This document shows, piece after piece, positions 24,344-41,874 of a DNA stretch of 64,000 nucleotides. A program made the translations under genes and the position numbers. Each line of letters begins with the position of its first letter. Position 1 is the first letter of the stretch. Source of the DNA: Chrysemys picta bellii (Eukaryota; Chordata; Testudines; Emydidae); NCBI RefSeq assembly GCF_011386835.1, contig NC_088800.1:19768572-19832571 (forward strand), given 5' to 3'. The notes below the pieces were generated by a model. The model made no database searches and had not been told where the DNA came from. It saw only the letters and a list, made by a program, of their open reading frames with translations.

Positions 24344-24561
24344 GTCAGAGCCCCAGGTTTCAATGAAGTGCTGGGAGTGCACGAGGCTTCTTTGCTCAAG
24401 GAGAAAGCAACACTTGTCAGCTTTATCTACCCTGCTCAGAACCCAGATCTCCTAGGCAAACTTGCTCAGCGCAAAGCCACAGTCTTGGCAATGGACCAAG
24501 TTCCTCGAGTCACTATTGCTCAAGGATATGATGCTTTAAGCTCGATGGCCAACATTGCAGG
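24344..24561 (+). CDS. NNT: NNT exon 4: dI with the RQD loop (residues 124-196)
   Basis: It encodes [14 protein letters not shown]...FIYPAQNP...[20 protein letters not shown]178, Q183, D186 and S189 fall at a constant offset of 51 from R127, Q132, D135 and S138 of the Rhodospirillum rubrum enzyme, the loop that positions nicotinamide for hydride transfer from NADH to the dIII NADP+. All four are conserved. Phase 0 start; ends GCAGG|GTGAGG in phase 2. The segment corresponding to human MVNPT reads GFNEV. Confidence 0.96.
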
Positions 24562-30115
<5,554 letters not shown>

Positions 30116-30430
30116 TAAAATTCTGTACTGAGTGTCCTGACTGACAGTGTAGTCAGGGAGTGCAACTCCATCATATGACCTTTCTAGGAAATCTAGGGTA
30201 TAGCCGTTACAGTTCCCTTTGTTGCAACTTTATTTGTACTAGGGCCAGATTGTACCTGTTCCTTACACGGGTGGGTGGGGCATAAGGAGCCTTCCCCCCC
30301 ATGTGTCCCCTCCCCTGCTGCCCCAGAGACCAGATATAATTGCAGTACCTGAGCTCTCTAGATTGCAGAGACTGCTCTCCACTAGAACTTCCTAAGGTAC
30401 TAGCCTTCTCAAAGGGGGCTGGGTGGAAAC

Positions 30431-31593
30431 TGTGACGAGTTGAATCACAGAAACCCCCCTGGGAGCTGCCACCCGATGTGCCAAGACTACTTCTGCCCCC
30501 TGCTTTCCCTGCCAGCTCAGGACTCCAGCACCCTGTCTTGCTGAGCCAGACACACCCGTCTGCTCCAACAAAGACCCAGGGTTTGAATTACTTGCCCCAA
30601 AGCTGCAGGTTTACCTGAAAACAGCTCACAGAAGTGTGCTTGTCTTTAGCACTCAGATGCCCAATTCCCAATGGGGTCTAAACCCAAATAAATCCATTTT
30701 ACCCTCTATAAAGCTTATGCATGGTAAACTCATAAATTATTCACACTCTATAACACTGATAGAGAGATACGCAAAGTTGTTTGCTCCCCCAGGTATTAAT
30801 ACATACTCTGAGTTCATTACTAAGTAAAAAGTGATTTTATTAAATACAGAAAGTAGGATTTAAGTGGTTCCAAGTAGTAACAGACAAAACAAAGTAAGTC
30901 ACCAAGCAAAATAAAATAAAATGCACAAATCTATGTCTAATCAATACAGATAATCTCACCCTTAGAGCTGCTTAAGTAAGTTTTTTCCTCAGACTGGACA
31001 CCTTCCAGGCCTGGGCACAATTCTTTCCCCTGGTACAGCTCTTGTTCCAGCTCAGGTGGTAGCTAGGGGATTCTTCATGATGGCTCCTCTCCTCTCCCTC
31101 CCTTTGTTCTGTTCCACTCCTTTATATATCTTTTGCATAAGGTGGGAACCCTTTGTCCCTCTGGGTTTCCACCCCTCCCCCCACTGAAAAAGCACCAGGT
31201 TAAAGATGGATTTCAGTTCAGGTGACATGATCACATGTCACTGCAAGACTTCATTAGCCACTTGCCAGCACACACATATACAGGAAGACTCGCAGGTAAA
31301 ACAAAGCCATCTACAGACAATGGTCCTGTTTAATGGGAGTCATCAAGATTCCAAACCACCATTAATGGCCCACACTTTGCATAATTACAATAGGCCCTCA
31401 GAGTTCTATTTTATATTTCTGGTTCCAGATACAAGAATGGTACACTTATACAAATAGGATGATCACACTCAGTAGATTATAAGCTTTGTAATGATACCTT
31501 ACAAGAGACCTTTTGCATGAAGCATATTCCAGTTACATTATATTCACTCACTACCATATTTTTATAAAACCATATAGACTGCACAACGTCACA
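30431..31593 (-). mobile_element. Solo LTR (1,163 bp) with 5-bp duplication GAAAC
   Basis: It begins TGTGACG and ends CGTCACA, with gaaac directly repeated at 30426-30430 and 31594-31598. TG...CA ends plus a 5-bp duplication indicate an LTR left by recombination of a full retroelement. No internal gag, pol or env sequence flanks it. On the minus strand a TATATAAAGG box (about 31130) precedes an AATAAA (about 30840), which favours minus orientation, but this is tentative. I associate this repeat with turtle genomes from memory. Confidence 0.85.
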
Positions 31594-31609
31594 GAAACAG
31601 GGGCACTTC

Positions 31610-31925
31610 CAGAGCTGGATGGCTGCCGTGCGGATTGTTCACAGCAATCCCATGTGAGGGTGGTGCACTGGGTCCACTTTTTCTGTGTGGATAGGAGCTC
31701 TCCCCCCTGACTGACAAAAGTTTTACCGACAAAAAGCACCAGTGTGGACAGCACTTTATTGTTGGGGGAAGATCTCCCACCAACAAAGCTACCGCTCCTC
31801 GTTGGGGGTGGTTCTATTTTGTCTTCTGTTGACAAAGAGTGACTACACTGTGTACCTTACAGCTGCACTGCTGTAGCGGCACAACTATGCCGCTGTAAGG
31901 TGCCGTAGAGTAGATATGGCCTTAG
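31610..31925. repeat. Interspersed repeat fragment ending AGATATGGCCTTA
   Basis: The right end resembles the GTGTAGACATGGCCTTAG terminus of a common reptile MITE. CCTTACAGC and GCTGTAAGG (about 31855-31900) form an internal inverted repeat. No target duplication was found, so it may be truncated. Confidence 0.45.
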
Positions 31926-32186
31926 AGGAGAACTTGGCCCCAGTTCTGTTCTAACTTGGCTTTTCGAAGCATTTTGGCAAATGTTTGATCCTATGAAATC
32001 ATTTAAGTGCCACAAATGCATTTAATCACATCGCACCTAGAGACAGATATTCATGAGAGGTTTGTGTGTTTGTTTGTTTAAGGAAAATAATCCCCCAACA
32101 GAATATGTTATTCACCAAGGGACTGATACCATTTCAGTAGGAGTTGAAGTTTACATTACATTCTGAGGGCAGAATTGTATCTATAA

Positions 32187-33177
32187 CAGAGGTGGGTAAA
32201 CTACGGCCCATGGGCCACATCCGGCCCGTGGGACCCTCCTGCCCGTCCCCGGAGCTCCTAGCCCGGGAGGTTAGCCCTGGGCTCCTCCCCTGCTGTTCCC
32301 CCTCCCCCGTAGCTTCAGCTCACTGCGCCGCCGGCGCAATGCTCTGGGCAGCAGGACTGCGAGTTCCTGGTGGGCAGTGCAGCTGCAGAGCCCAGCCTGA
32401 CCCGGTGCTCTGTGCTGCACGGTGGCGTGGCTGGCTCCAGCTGGACAGCGCAGCTGCCTGTCCTGGTGCTCTGGGTGGTGCAGCTGTAGTGCCCCAGCCA
32501 CTGGTGCTCCAGGCAGCACGGTAAGGGAGCAGGAGAGTTCGGGGTGGTGGTCAAGGGGCGGGGGTGTGGATAGGGGTTGTGGCAGTCAGACGACGGGGAA
32601 CAGGAGGGTTGAATGGGGGCAGGGGTCAGGGGCAGTCAGGAATGAGAGGAGGGGTTGGATGGGGTGGTGAGGGGCAGTCAGGGGTGGAGGGTCCGGGTGT
32701 GGTCAGGGGACAGGGAGGGGTGGATGTCCCGGGGGGCGTCAGGGACAGGGCCGGCTCCAGGCACCAGCTTACCAAGCAGGAGCTTGGGGTGGCCAGTTCG
32801 GAGAGGGGTGGCAGGTCCAGCTGTTTGACAGCAATTCGGCAGACGATCCCTCACTCCTGCTCGGAGCGAAGGACCTTCCGCTGAATTGCCGACGCAGATC
32901 GCGATCTCTGCTTTTTTGTTTGTTTGTTTGGCTGCTTGGGGCGACCAAAACCCTGGAGCCGGCCCTGGTCAGGGAACAGGGAACATGGTGGGTTGGATGG
33001 GGCAGGAGCCGTTAGGGGGTGAGACGCGGGGGGGTGGGGGGGGAGGCGGTGTCATATATGGGGCCGGGGCCAGGCCACACCTGGCTGTTTGGGGAGGCAC
33101 AGCCTCCCCTAACCGGCCCTCCATACAATTTCGGAACCCCAATGTGGCCTTCAGGCCAAAAAGTTTGCCTGCCCCTG
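32187..33177. mobile_element. hAT-type element, duplication (A/G)TCTATAA, carrying a nested hAT
   Basis: The ends are CAGAGGTGGGTAAACTACGGCC and the complement of AGGCCAAAAAGTTTGCCTGCCCCTG. The flanks are atctataa (32179-32186) and gtctataa (33178-33185). The interior is GC-rich without a credible transposase frame. Without the nested 222-bp insertion and its extra duplication the element would be about 760 bp. Confidence 0.88.
32746..32967. mobile_element. Nested hAT MITE with exact duplication GTCAGGGA
   Basis: CAGGGCCGGCTCCAGG and its exact complement CCTGGAGCCGGCCCTG bound a 222-bp element. The flanking gtcaggga is identical at 32738-32745 and 32968-32975. The CACCAGCTTACCAAGC head and GGGGCGACC tail match the family at 63743. 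Its insertion post-dates the surrounding hAT element. Confidence 0.92.
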
Positions 33178-33592
33178 GTCTATAACATCCATCTGGGGAA
33201 AAGCCAGACTATAACAGAGCAAAGCATTTAAATAGCTGATTAAATCAGGCCTATTTCCTCCACTACCAATGCTCCAGAGTGAACATTTGAGTCCTGCTGG
33301 TGTAGGAAGATTAGCCCTATTGATGTTTTGTTTCACTTAAGGGTTTAAATAGCTAACCATTTTCTACCTGATCTTATTTTGTATATATCACACCTTGTGC
33401 AGGTGGTTATTTACGTACTTACATAGTTGTGATAAGGTTTGAAACTTCCTTGAAGTACTTACATTTAGTAGCATCAGATGCTCTTGTAACTTCAAGTGCT
33501 TTTGAAGATAAGGGATATAATACACGGGGCATGGAGTGGGGGTAGGACACAGAATACACTTTGCTCACTCTCCATGTGTTTGATCTCTCTAG

Positions 33593-33681
33593 ATGTTGAT
33601 AATTGGTGGTGGCGTGGCTGGGCTTGCTGCTGCGGGAGCTGCCAGAGCAATGGGAGCCATTGTCAGGGGATTTGACACCAG
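33593..33681 (+). CDS. NNT: NNT exon 6: Rossmann glycine motif of dI (residues 226-255)
   Basis: [20 protein letters not shown] contains GxGxxG (G230, G232, G235), the NAD(H) pyrophosphate-binding turn, and RGFDT, with D253 at the end of the second strand where NAD-specific folds carry an acidic residue. Starts in phase 0 after TCTCTCTAG; ends ACCAG|GTAGGT in phase 2, splitting an Arg codon. Confidence 0.96.
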
Positions 33682-34378
33682 GTAGGTGTCAAACCCTACC
33701 AGGTAGGGTAAGAAAATATCAGTTTAGATTCTAAAATACTGTACTTAGGTTTGTATAAAACATCCTGGGCAAAATCCTGCTCTTGGTTACATCCGTGAAA
33801 TTCCCTTTGAAACTAAAATTCATCTCTGGTGTAAGACGGTGAAGTGAGCACGCAGAAGAGCCAATGAACACATGCGGTATGGGTATACTGGTACATAAAT
33901 TCCCTGCTTGCACATGTGCGCCAGGCTTATGCACATTCAAGTTGGCTGCATTCAAGTCCAAGGTCTAGTTTGGATCAAAATCCCACTTGCAAGATAATGC
34001 ATTTAGATATGGAAAAAGCCTAATAGTACAGCTGCGTATGATATATAACTGATTTTTTCCAATTCACTGGTAGTTTATTAAGTTCTTGAAGTCTTGGTTC
34101 AATGAGAAAGTTTAGAAGAAGCTAAGATACCGCTTAGTAATTATGTCCAGGATCCTGAGAGGAGAACCAGAAACCCTGAATTCAGTATGGCTCTGCTTTG
34201 GTGCAGAGCTTCGCTCATGCAAAATTAGAGCCTATGTTGTTTTTCTTTGCTGTAAATTAATGTAACAGAGTTTGTGAACTGCTGTCATCTTGCAACTGGT
34301 AATGTAATCATTGCCTGCCTTGATAAAATAGCAAACTGCAATAATCCAATACCTGTCATCTCTGTACTTTGCATGCAG
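33682..34378 (+). other. NNT: Intron after exon 6
   Basis: 697 bp; donor GTAGGT, acceptor GCATGCAG. No identifiable repeat or other gene. Confidence 0.8.
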
Positions 34379-34566
34379 GCTGCCAGCACTGGAGCAGTTT
34401 AAATCCCTTGGAGCAGAACCTCTCGAAGTGAATATTGCTGAAACTGGAGAAGGTGTTGGAGGCTATGCAAAAGAAATGTCCAAAGAATTTATTGAAGCGG
34501 AAATGGCATTATTTGCCAAACAGTGTAAAGAGGTGGATATTCTTATTAGTACTGCCCTTATACCAG
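34379..34566 (+). CDS. NNT: NNT exon 7: dI (residues 255-318)
   Basis: It reads [17 protein letters not shown]...[15 protein letters not shown]...[16 protein letters not shown], in the NAD-binding subdomain. The first two residues after the split Arg are LP, where I recall AA in human (RAAALEQ); the length is the same. Acceptor GCATGCAG, donor CCAG|GTAAAG, phase 1. Confidence 0.95.
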
Positions 34567-34901
34567 GTAAAGTGCAGCTTTATGATTATTGCAGACTTAA
34601 ATATTTGTTCCTATAAACATTTCCAGATTAGTGATATGAATACAGTTCGACAATCAATAGCAATTATGGATGAATAAGGGCTTCAGGTTTGGGCTCCAGT
34701 TAATATTTATTTCATGGATTAGAATGGCTTCTTTTGAATTGTCTAGGTTTAGTATGATTAGTATTTTATTATTTATTTCCAGTAGCACCCACAATATACT
34801 AGATGTTTTCCTTGCACATCTTCAGTTTCTGTGGTAGAATCTTGCTGTATACAATGATAACAATTAGGAGATTTTTACTTTTATTTTTTAATTTGCAATA
34901 G
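34567..34901 (+). other. NNT: Intron after exon 7
   Basis: 335 bp, AT-rich; donor GTAAAG, acceptor TTTGCAATAG. Nothing else recognised. Confidence 0.85.
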
Positions 34902-35035
34902 GGAAAAAAGCCCCAATCCTAATCACAAAGAATATGGTAGAGTCAATGAAGGATGGATCGGTAATTGTGGATCTTGCATCTGAGGCTGGTGGCAATGTGG
35001 AAACGACTCATCCTGGAGAGCTTTATATTCACGAG
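34902..35035 (+). CDS. NNT: NNT exon 8: dI (residues 318-362)
   Basis: [20 protein letters not shown] and [14 protein letters not shown] match the late Rossmann strands of dI. The donor GAG|GTCTGT is weak but is the only one that keeps frame and homology; phase 0. Confidence 0.95.
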
Positions 35036-38000
35036 GTCTGTAGAATAAAAGTCAACGCTTATTAGAAATGGTTGAAGTGCATATAAAATTGAAACAATAT
35101 TGCAATTGTCTGAAGAAACTAAAAAGTAATAAACATTCTAGTAACAAAGCACTGGCCATGTTTCCTTGAAGCCCATGTCTGTCATGAATACTTACTATTG
35201 TGTGGCAGGATAATAAAGCAGAGTCTTTCACTTCACAAGTAATGAAACCACAAATTGGAATACTGTCCAGACACCATTCCATCTTTGAAGATTTTATGCT
35301 TTGTGATTTTTATAAGCATGGTTACAGTGTTTTTAATAACCGTATTCATAAATGCCCTTAAATTCATCCCCAGAGCTTTACTAACAAAACGGTGGAGCTG
35401 TCCAAAGTCCAAGTATAGTAAAAGCAAAGGAAATTTGACTTAGAGGTTCATTTTATTTAATCACTTATAAAACTAACAATGGTCAATTTCACTATTTAAC
35501 AATACTGAACTGTCAATTTTAACATAGACAATTGCCATTCTTAGATGAAGTTTGATTTCATCTGTACAATGTAGAACTGTAAAATGATATAAAGGTGTAA
35601 TTATTTGTCTGTTGCTAAAACATATATTTAATCTGAATTGTTACAAAGGACCAGATTAGGGCACTTTTCCATAACTATCTTCCGCTTCCCAGTATGGCCA
35701 GCCCCAAGACTACAAAAATCATGGAGTCAGGCTCCAAAAATAATGATGTGTAAAAATATTAAATATTGAGGGTTTTTTATTTGCCTCCTGGTGTTGGAAC
35801 ATTTAGGGTTCATGTTTTCAAGTGTTTCTCTGCAGCCATGAGGGTTAGAAACTTACTTTTTTCAGTGAAAGCTGAGACTCTAGTTGCAACATGGTTCTAG
35901 CAGCTGGGGCTCTACGAAATATGCTAAATATCATGAGACGCATGATAAAATTCTGAGAGTTTAGAATTTAGAATTTAGAACTTTGCCTACCTGTGCCGCT
36001 GGACTCTCCAGGCTGGCCTACCTGACTTCCCTTCCATCTGTGCATCCTTTGAGTTTATCTAAGGCTTATAATAAGACCTACAGGTACTTTAAACCAGCTG
36101 CTGGTTGGGCCTGGTTTGGGTTACTCACTTGGGTTTATCTCCCAGTCCTGTGCTTAATAGGACTGGTTGGGATTTTCCATCCAAATAATTTTTGATGGAA
36201 AATGTGGTATCTGCAAAATCAATATTTCCCCTCTGACAATTTAGATCTTGCTGAAATGTTTTGATTTTCCATCAGGAAAATTGAAACAAAATAAAATATT
36301 TCATTTTTGGGTCAGGTTGTTCTAAATGAAAGTATTTCACTTTGTTGAACTGAATTGAAATGTTTTGTTTTGGATCAGCTGAAGATTAATCTGTATCTGC
36401 CTGAAGGGCTGTGGACCTCATGGGAGTTGTAGTTTGGGTACTCCAAGACCCCATTCTCCCCTGTGGTCTAGTCTCCTTGGCTGGACTACTGTCCAACCAT
36501 GCACAGCCCTAGTGCTCAAGCTGTAGTTGGTGTTGCTTTGTTTCCTCAGGTATCATCAGGAGTGTGAGGCCTGCCTGCCTCTTTACAAACATATAAGGAC
36601 AACTGTTTGAAAAGATAAAAATGTAAAGGAGGGGCAGCTCTCTACTCATGGTAATGAGAAGCTGAAGTAGGGAATGAAGATCCAGCAGGCAAACACACAG
36701 AGCTTAGGGCTTTAGCCAATATCTTTCTGTTGATTAAGAGGAAGCTTTCCCTGGGAGCAGGATATCCCATAACTGCTTACTGTAGGGTTTCAGATATTGG
36801 GGACTGTATGAACACTATGAATGTTACATGCAGTGTTACAGCTGTTCATCTAATTTTCCACCCTAACTAGTTCCAAAACCATTAACTCCAGCAGTAGCTT
36901 TAGAGTCCTGAACTATAACAACAAATATTCTTGAAGAAGATAACATTCTTGATGTGTAATTGTTCTCTGAACAGAGAGCAATGATAGACCACTATTCCCT
37001 GCCAACCTCCCATCAGAGATGAGGTCTCTCTGTAATCCTTTCTAATTTTTCCCAAACTTCAGAATTTTGTACCTTTGTCTTTGAAAGGAACTGACGTTTG
37101 AAGCCACTAGGGGTCACTGTGGCTTCACTGCAGGGGAGGCACACAAAGCCCCCTGTAGGAGCCAATGGCTGTGCAAGCTGTTAGGATGGGATATACTAAA
37201 TGAACAATTGAAATGGGGCATAGAGCCTTAATAGCATCATTAGAGCCTCCACAATATTCTAGACAGGGGCTAGTAGGATGGGGCTGTGTTCTGGAAAGTC
37301 AGCTGCAAAGAGCAGTTCCAGCTATGGTGTTTCAGTATTAACTTGCACTGATATTGTCTGTGGTTGCCATACTTGAATATTATATCCTTTGCCTTACTCC
37401 TGAACGTGTGTTGGAGCCAGCACCTGTGGCTACATATGGGATAAGCTGGCAGCTGCACAATCCAGATGGCTAATAATGGAATGCGTTATAATGAGGATAA
37501 ATTAAAAGGAAACCCCCCCAAGAATTTAGGGCACAGCATCCAAGGTACAGCATATGCAGTTGTTTTGAGAGTATAGGCTTAGAATTATTTTATTTTCAAT
37601 AGTCCACAAACTTAAGCTTTAATACTGTGAGATGTTGGTAAGGAAATTTTATCCTCTTCTGTGTGTTTGCAAAGAATAGAAAATGAAGGTATCTAAAACC
37701 ATATCTTCCTTTTGGAACTAATTGGAGTGCAGTTAACCTGGGAAACATATTGTGCAATGTGATCTTTATCAGACAAACAAAAGGTGTTTTCAAACTTTAA
37801 AAAGCGCTTGACTTCTTATTCTCAAAATAAGCACCATATGGTTCCCCAACTGGCCTCCCAGCTTGTTCGGTTTCTGGCTTGCTGACAAAATTGCTGATTT
37901 TTTTTGTTTTTTTTTTTGTTCAGACATCAGAGTAAGCTATTAGTTTTAAAAGAGAGCCCTTAACTTGTAAAACAAAGCGTTGGAAAGAAGTGTCTGCAGT

Positions 38001-38123
38001 AATATGTGAATTTGATTTATAAGCATTTGTAAAATATGCATCAGGTCTGTGGAGAACACATGAAAAGTTTTCAAGATAATACATGAAAAGGTTTGACATA
38101 CATTTATTTTTCTTTCTCACCAG
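35036..38123 (+). other. NNT: Intron after exon 8 (3.1 kb)
   Basis: Contains a three-fold TTTAGAA tandem at about 35958-35981 and T-rich runs near 37896-37920. Diverged repeat-like stretches occur at 36060-36560, but I cannot assign them to a family. Acceptor TTCTCACCAG. Confidence 0.7.
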
Positions 38124-38315
38124 GGTGTGGTTCACATTGGTTATACAGATTTGCCAAGTAGAATGGCAACTCAGGCCAGTAGCCTGTATTCCAACAACAT
38201 CTTGAAATTATTAAAAGCTATTTCTCCTGACAAAGAATATTTTCATTTTGAGCCAAAAGATAATTTTGATTATGGGACTATTGATCATGTCATTAGAGGA
38301 ACCATGGTAATGAAG
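38124..38315 (+). CDS. NNT: NNT exon 9: end of dI (residues 363-426)
   Basis: [20 protein letters not shown] and [19 protein letters not shown] are conserved; [10 protein letters not shown] closes the exon. It forms the end of the NAD(H) domain in the matrix. Phase 0 on both sides; donor ATGAAG|GTGAGT. Confidence 0.96.
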
Positions 38316-39671
38316 GTGAGTTTTAAACTCATTTTTAAATTGCTGATAAATGGGTATAAAAATGTATTAGGTAGGACATAAATGGTCCTGTTAGCCAATC
38401 CAGGAAATCATCTCAATGGCTAGATCTTGTAATATTCATAATGGTGCAATGCAGGCAGTTTATATTTTAAATGTTGCTAGCACTGAGATATTTAGGGGCA
38501 AAATATAGATTAATAAAAGTCTCAAATGAAAGCTGTGCCATCGATTTGGGATTCAAAAAATAAGAATTCAAGACTGAGGATTGATCCATTAGCTCAGTGA
38601 TTTGGGAGAGATGAATTCAAGTGTCAGATGAGGTTTCTTGCTCTGGGATCAATATGTGCTGGGAACATGAGAGGATGTATTCAGCCAAGGAGTGAGATGG
38701 GTGGGTGGAAGTGTGAGCTATGCATGGTTCTTGAAATAATGTTGGTTAGTGTTAACATTGGAAGGCTTCTTTATTGACTGGAGGATGTTTCTGCGATGCA
38801 GTCACATCAGTGTGGGAGGAACAAGGGCACTGTTGCTTAAGACAGTAATATTCTTCTGAAGGAGTAGCGTTCAACCCTCAGTGTATGGGAAGGAAAATGG
38901 GATAGACTGCAACCCCATACAACTGCCCCATAACATCCTCCAGAGTCTATCTTAGTAGCAGAAATCACCATCCTTTCATAAATCTGCTGCCCCTGTCACT
39001 GAGGGAGAAGGGGCAAGGAAACTGAACAGGCAATGAAATGACAATTAAGTCATTTGTGTGTTGGCTGAGATTTTTTCCAAACAAGAGAAATTTCTTTGGC
39101 TAGACTGATTTTTTTTTTTTGCAAGGATGTTTATTTTGGATGGAATGTAGAGTAAGGAGTATTTCTGTTGATAAGGTGAATTTACAAGGATCCATATCTG
39201 CCTTCAGGTATCATTAGACCAAAACATAGTCATGCACAATAATTAAATATTGGCAGGCTGAAACTAATGTGTGTCAGAGGAGTTGTTAGAGAGAAATGTA
39301 ATAGACCTAAAAGATACCAGGCCAGATGCTATGCTGCAACTCACGGGGCTGGAGAGGCCAAAGGTGCTTTTCACTACCAACTGAATGCAGCAATCAATGC
39401 TAATTTGCAGCCCTACGGTTATTTAATTAAAAGATAGATTTAAAAAATTCTAATTTATTAAAACCAGGATCTTTGTAATAAAGTTATCTGTGCTCCTTCA
39501 TCAGTGTAATAAAAAATAAAGGCCAAATCCTGTATCTTTACTCATCTGAGTAATCCGTGTGCCTTCACTGAGCCAACTCCTATGAGTATATGTCATAGGA
39601 TCCGACCCTAATATAATGGAGGGCAAGATGCCACAGGAATCCATCATAGTCATTGTCTTGTTCTGTCACAG
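38316..39671 (+). other. NNT: Intron after exon 9 (1.4 kb)
   Basis: A decayed palindrome of the GGCCAAATCCTG...CATAGGATCCGACCC kind lies at about 39520-39607. Otherwise no recognised element. Acceptor TTCTGTCACAG. Confidence 0.75.
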
Positions 39672-39825
39672 GAAGGTAAGAATTTATTTCCAGCACCTTT
39701 ACCAAGAACAATGCCACCTTCTGTCCCTGCTAAACAAAAAACTGTGCAAGAACTAGAATCTGAGAAAAAAGCCTCCATCTCACCATTCAGAAAAACCATG
39801 ACATCAGCTGGAGTTTACACAGCAG
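39672..39825 (+). CDS. NNT: NNT exon 10: linker from dI to the membrane domain (residues 427-478)
   Basis: EGKNLFPAPLPRTMPP is followed by AKQKTVQELESEKKASISPF and RKTMTSAGVYTAG. The charged linker is less conserved than its neighbours and leads to the first transmembrane helix. Phase 0 start; donor GCAG|GTAAAA in phase 1. Confidence 0.93.
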
Positions 39826-41640
39826 GTAAAAATTATTCACCAAGAAATATTTGGCTGCACAATCCATTTTGTTTGCATTTCCTTCAATCTGCATGGCATT
39901 TAAACATGTCTTGCTAGGAATAAGTTGTATTTACATGCAAATAAAACCAACTCCTGAACTGGAGCTATGCACAGTGTCTTAATACTGAGAAGAAGCAGAA
40001 AAGGTTAAATGATCTGCTAACTTAGGTTACTTTCCATGTGAATGAGAGGCTAGAAAATGGGGAAATGGTAGTAAGGTATAGGTTAGTTTTCTGGTGTTTT
40101 ATGTTAAATCATTCCATACTTTGCATAACCAAGAAACTTGCCCTGCTAGTAACTGCATATATAATAAAGAGACAATATTATATCATGTATGGGCCATATC
40201 CAAAGCCCATTGATATGAATGACTCTAACTTCAAAGAGTTTGGGATCTGTCTTTTAATGCACTATATATTCCCAAATGTCATTGCCAGTGCTCTGGTTAT
40301 TATACTTTGAAAAATACTGTGTTAAAATGGAAAATAAAACAGATAACAAAGTTTTGATTTTAACTAGTAATGTTTTCACTCATAAACAGCATTGCATTAT
40401 TCTGTCTTTATTAAGTTTCTTTAAAAAGAACAAGGGTAGAATTAATATAAAAATCATCTTTAATGTAAGTGATGACAGGACATTTTAACACACCTTTGTG
40501 AGGGCTGTTCACCTTCTGAAATCTTATGCCAGATAAATGAACAACAAAAGGAGTAGCCATTAGTCCAAGGAACAGGATTTTCTGGCAGTGGAGAAAATGG
40601 ATTTTAAAGGGGTGGGGGTGGAGGAAGATCTAAGAACTTGCTTTCATTTAGCAAATCTTCCCTAATTCCATCCTTGTGTGGGATCCAAAAAACCTCCCAC
40701 ACGGCGTCATCACAGTGGTTTTGCCATCACTGGGTAATCAGCTTGTAGATAACTTCATTACTGCATACTGTCCTTGGAGTATAATCACTTTATTATCCCA
40801 CTCTGGAGATCTGTTTTCTTTGATTAATGCTGCCAAATGCAAGTTTAAATACTTCAATAAAATCTTCTCAGGCTGGTTAGCACTTCAAAAATTGACACTT
40901 CCCCACTAAGAGCCAGATTCTGTCACCCTTCCTCACGAGTACTACTCTGCTCAGAGGGTGGTCCAATTGATTGTACTGGGTCTTTGTAAGTAGTAAAGTG
41001 CTACAGAATGGGGCAGAAACTGACCCTCAGTAAATATATATATATATATATATATTTCAGCCATGTATCTGTCACGATGGTGCACTCTTTTCTTAGAGGA
41101 AAAACAATTTTTGAAATTTGAGTTTGTATGGCCAAGAAGACAAATATTGTACTGAAGGAGATAATAGAGTTTCTACCAGTGGAATATTGTTGAAATGTTT
41201 GTGTGGTCTGCTTGTTTCAATAATATACAGCTGCTACACTGTGATCTGTTTTCCTATTAGAGCACTGAAGGTTGTGAGACGTCATTGGAGAATCAATGCC
41301 ATTTTTCATTTTGCTTTTTTTGATCAACTATTCTGCTTTGCTTTGCTCAAGCTAAGTATTTTGCATTTCAGAGATTTTTATTGTTGGCATCTCCAGCTCT
41401 GGATCCTAAGGCTGGAACAGATAAATTGGTGAACTGAATTCTACTCTAGGCAAGGTTTAGTTCTGGCAGAAACAAGGAGTAAAAGTTATGCATATAAACG
41501 CATGTCTAGGAGCCTTCTCCTGCTCCCATTGATGTCAAAGCTTCATTGGAACAGGGTTGGGATCTTGCTCTGTTTTCATTTTACAACTAATAAAGAAAAG
41601 TGCCTTTTTTATTCTTCTGAGCATGTGCTTTTCTTTTTAG
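39826..41640 (+). other. NNT: Intron after exon 10 (1.8 kb)
   Basis: Contains a (TA)n tract and otherwise AT-rich unique-looking sequence. Acceptor CTTTTCTTTTTAG. Confidence 0.75.
41034..41055. repeat. (TA)n microsatellite
   Basis: About eleven uninterrupted AT/TA units in an intron. Confidence 0.93.
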
Positions 41641-41802
41641 GCTTGACAGGTGTTTTAGGATTGGGGCTTATTTCTCCTAATGCTGCTTTTACTCAAATGG
41701 TGACCACATTCGGTCTCGCTGGACTCGTTGGCTATCATACTGTCTGGGGTGTCACACCAGCCCTGCATTCACCCCTCATGTCAGTAACAAATGCAATTTC
41801 TG
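41641..41802 (+). CDS. NNT: NNT exon 11: first dII membrane helices (residues 478-532)
   Basis: [20 protein letters not shown] and [20 protein letters not shown] form hydrophobic helices followed by [15 protein letters not shown], a nearly invariant signature of the PntA-type C-terminal membrane segment. Phase 1 on both sides; donor TCTG|GTAAGT. Confidence 0.97.
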
Positions 41803-41874
41803 GTAAGTGCACTCCTTTCTTCTCTTGTGTGTTTTGTTATGAGAGATTTAGGGTCAAAATCTCTGCTGGGACAC

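Noticed and set aside
32144..33231. Gly- and Cys-rich frames between exons 5 and 6
   Set aside because: They fall in the nested hAT elements; composition explains them.
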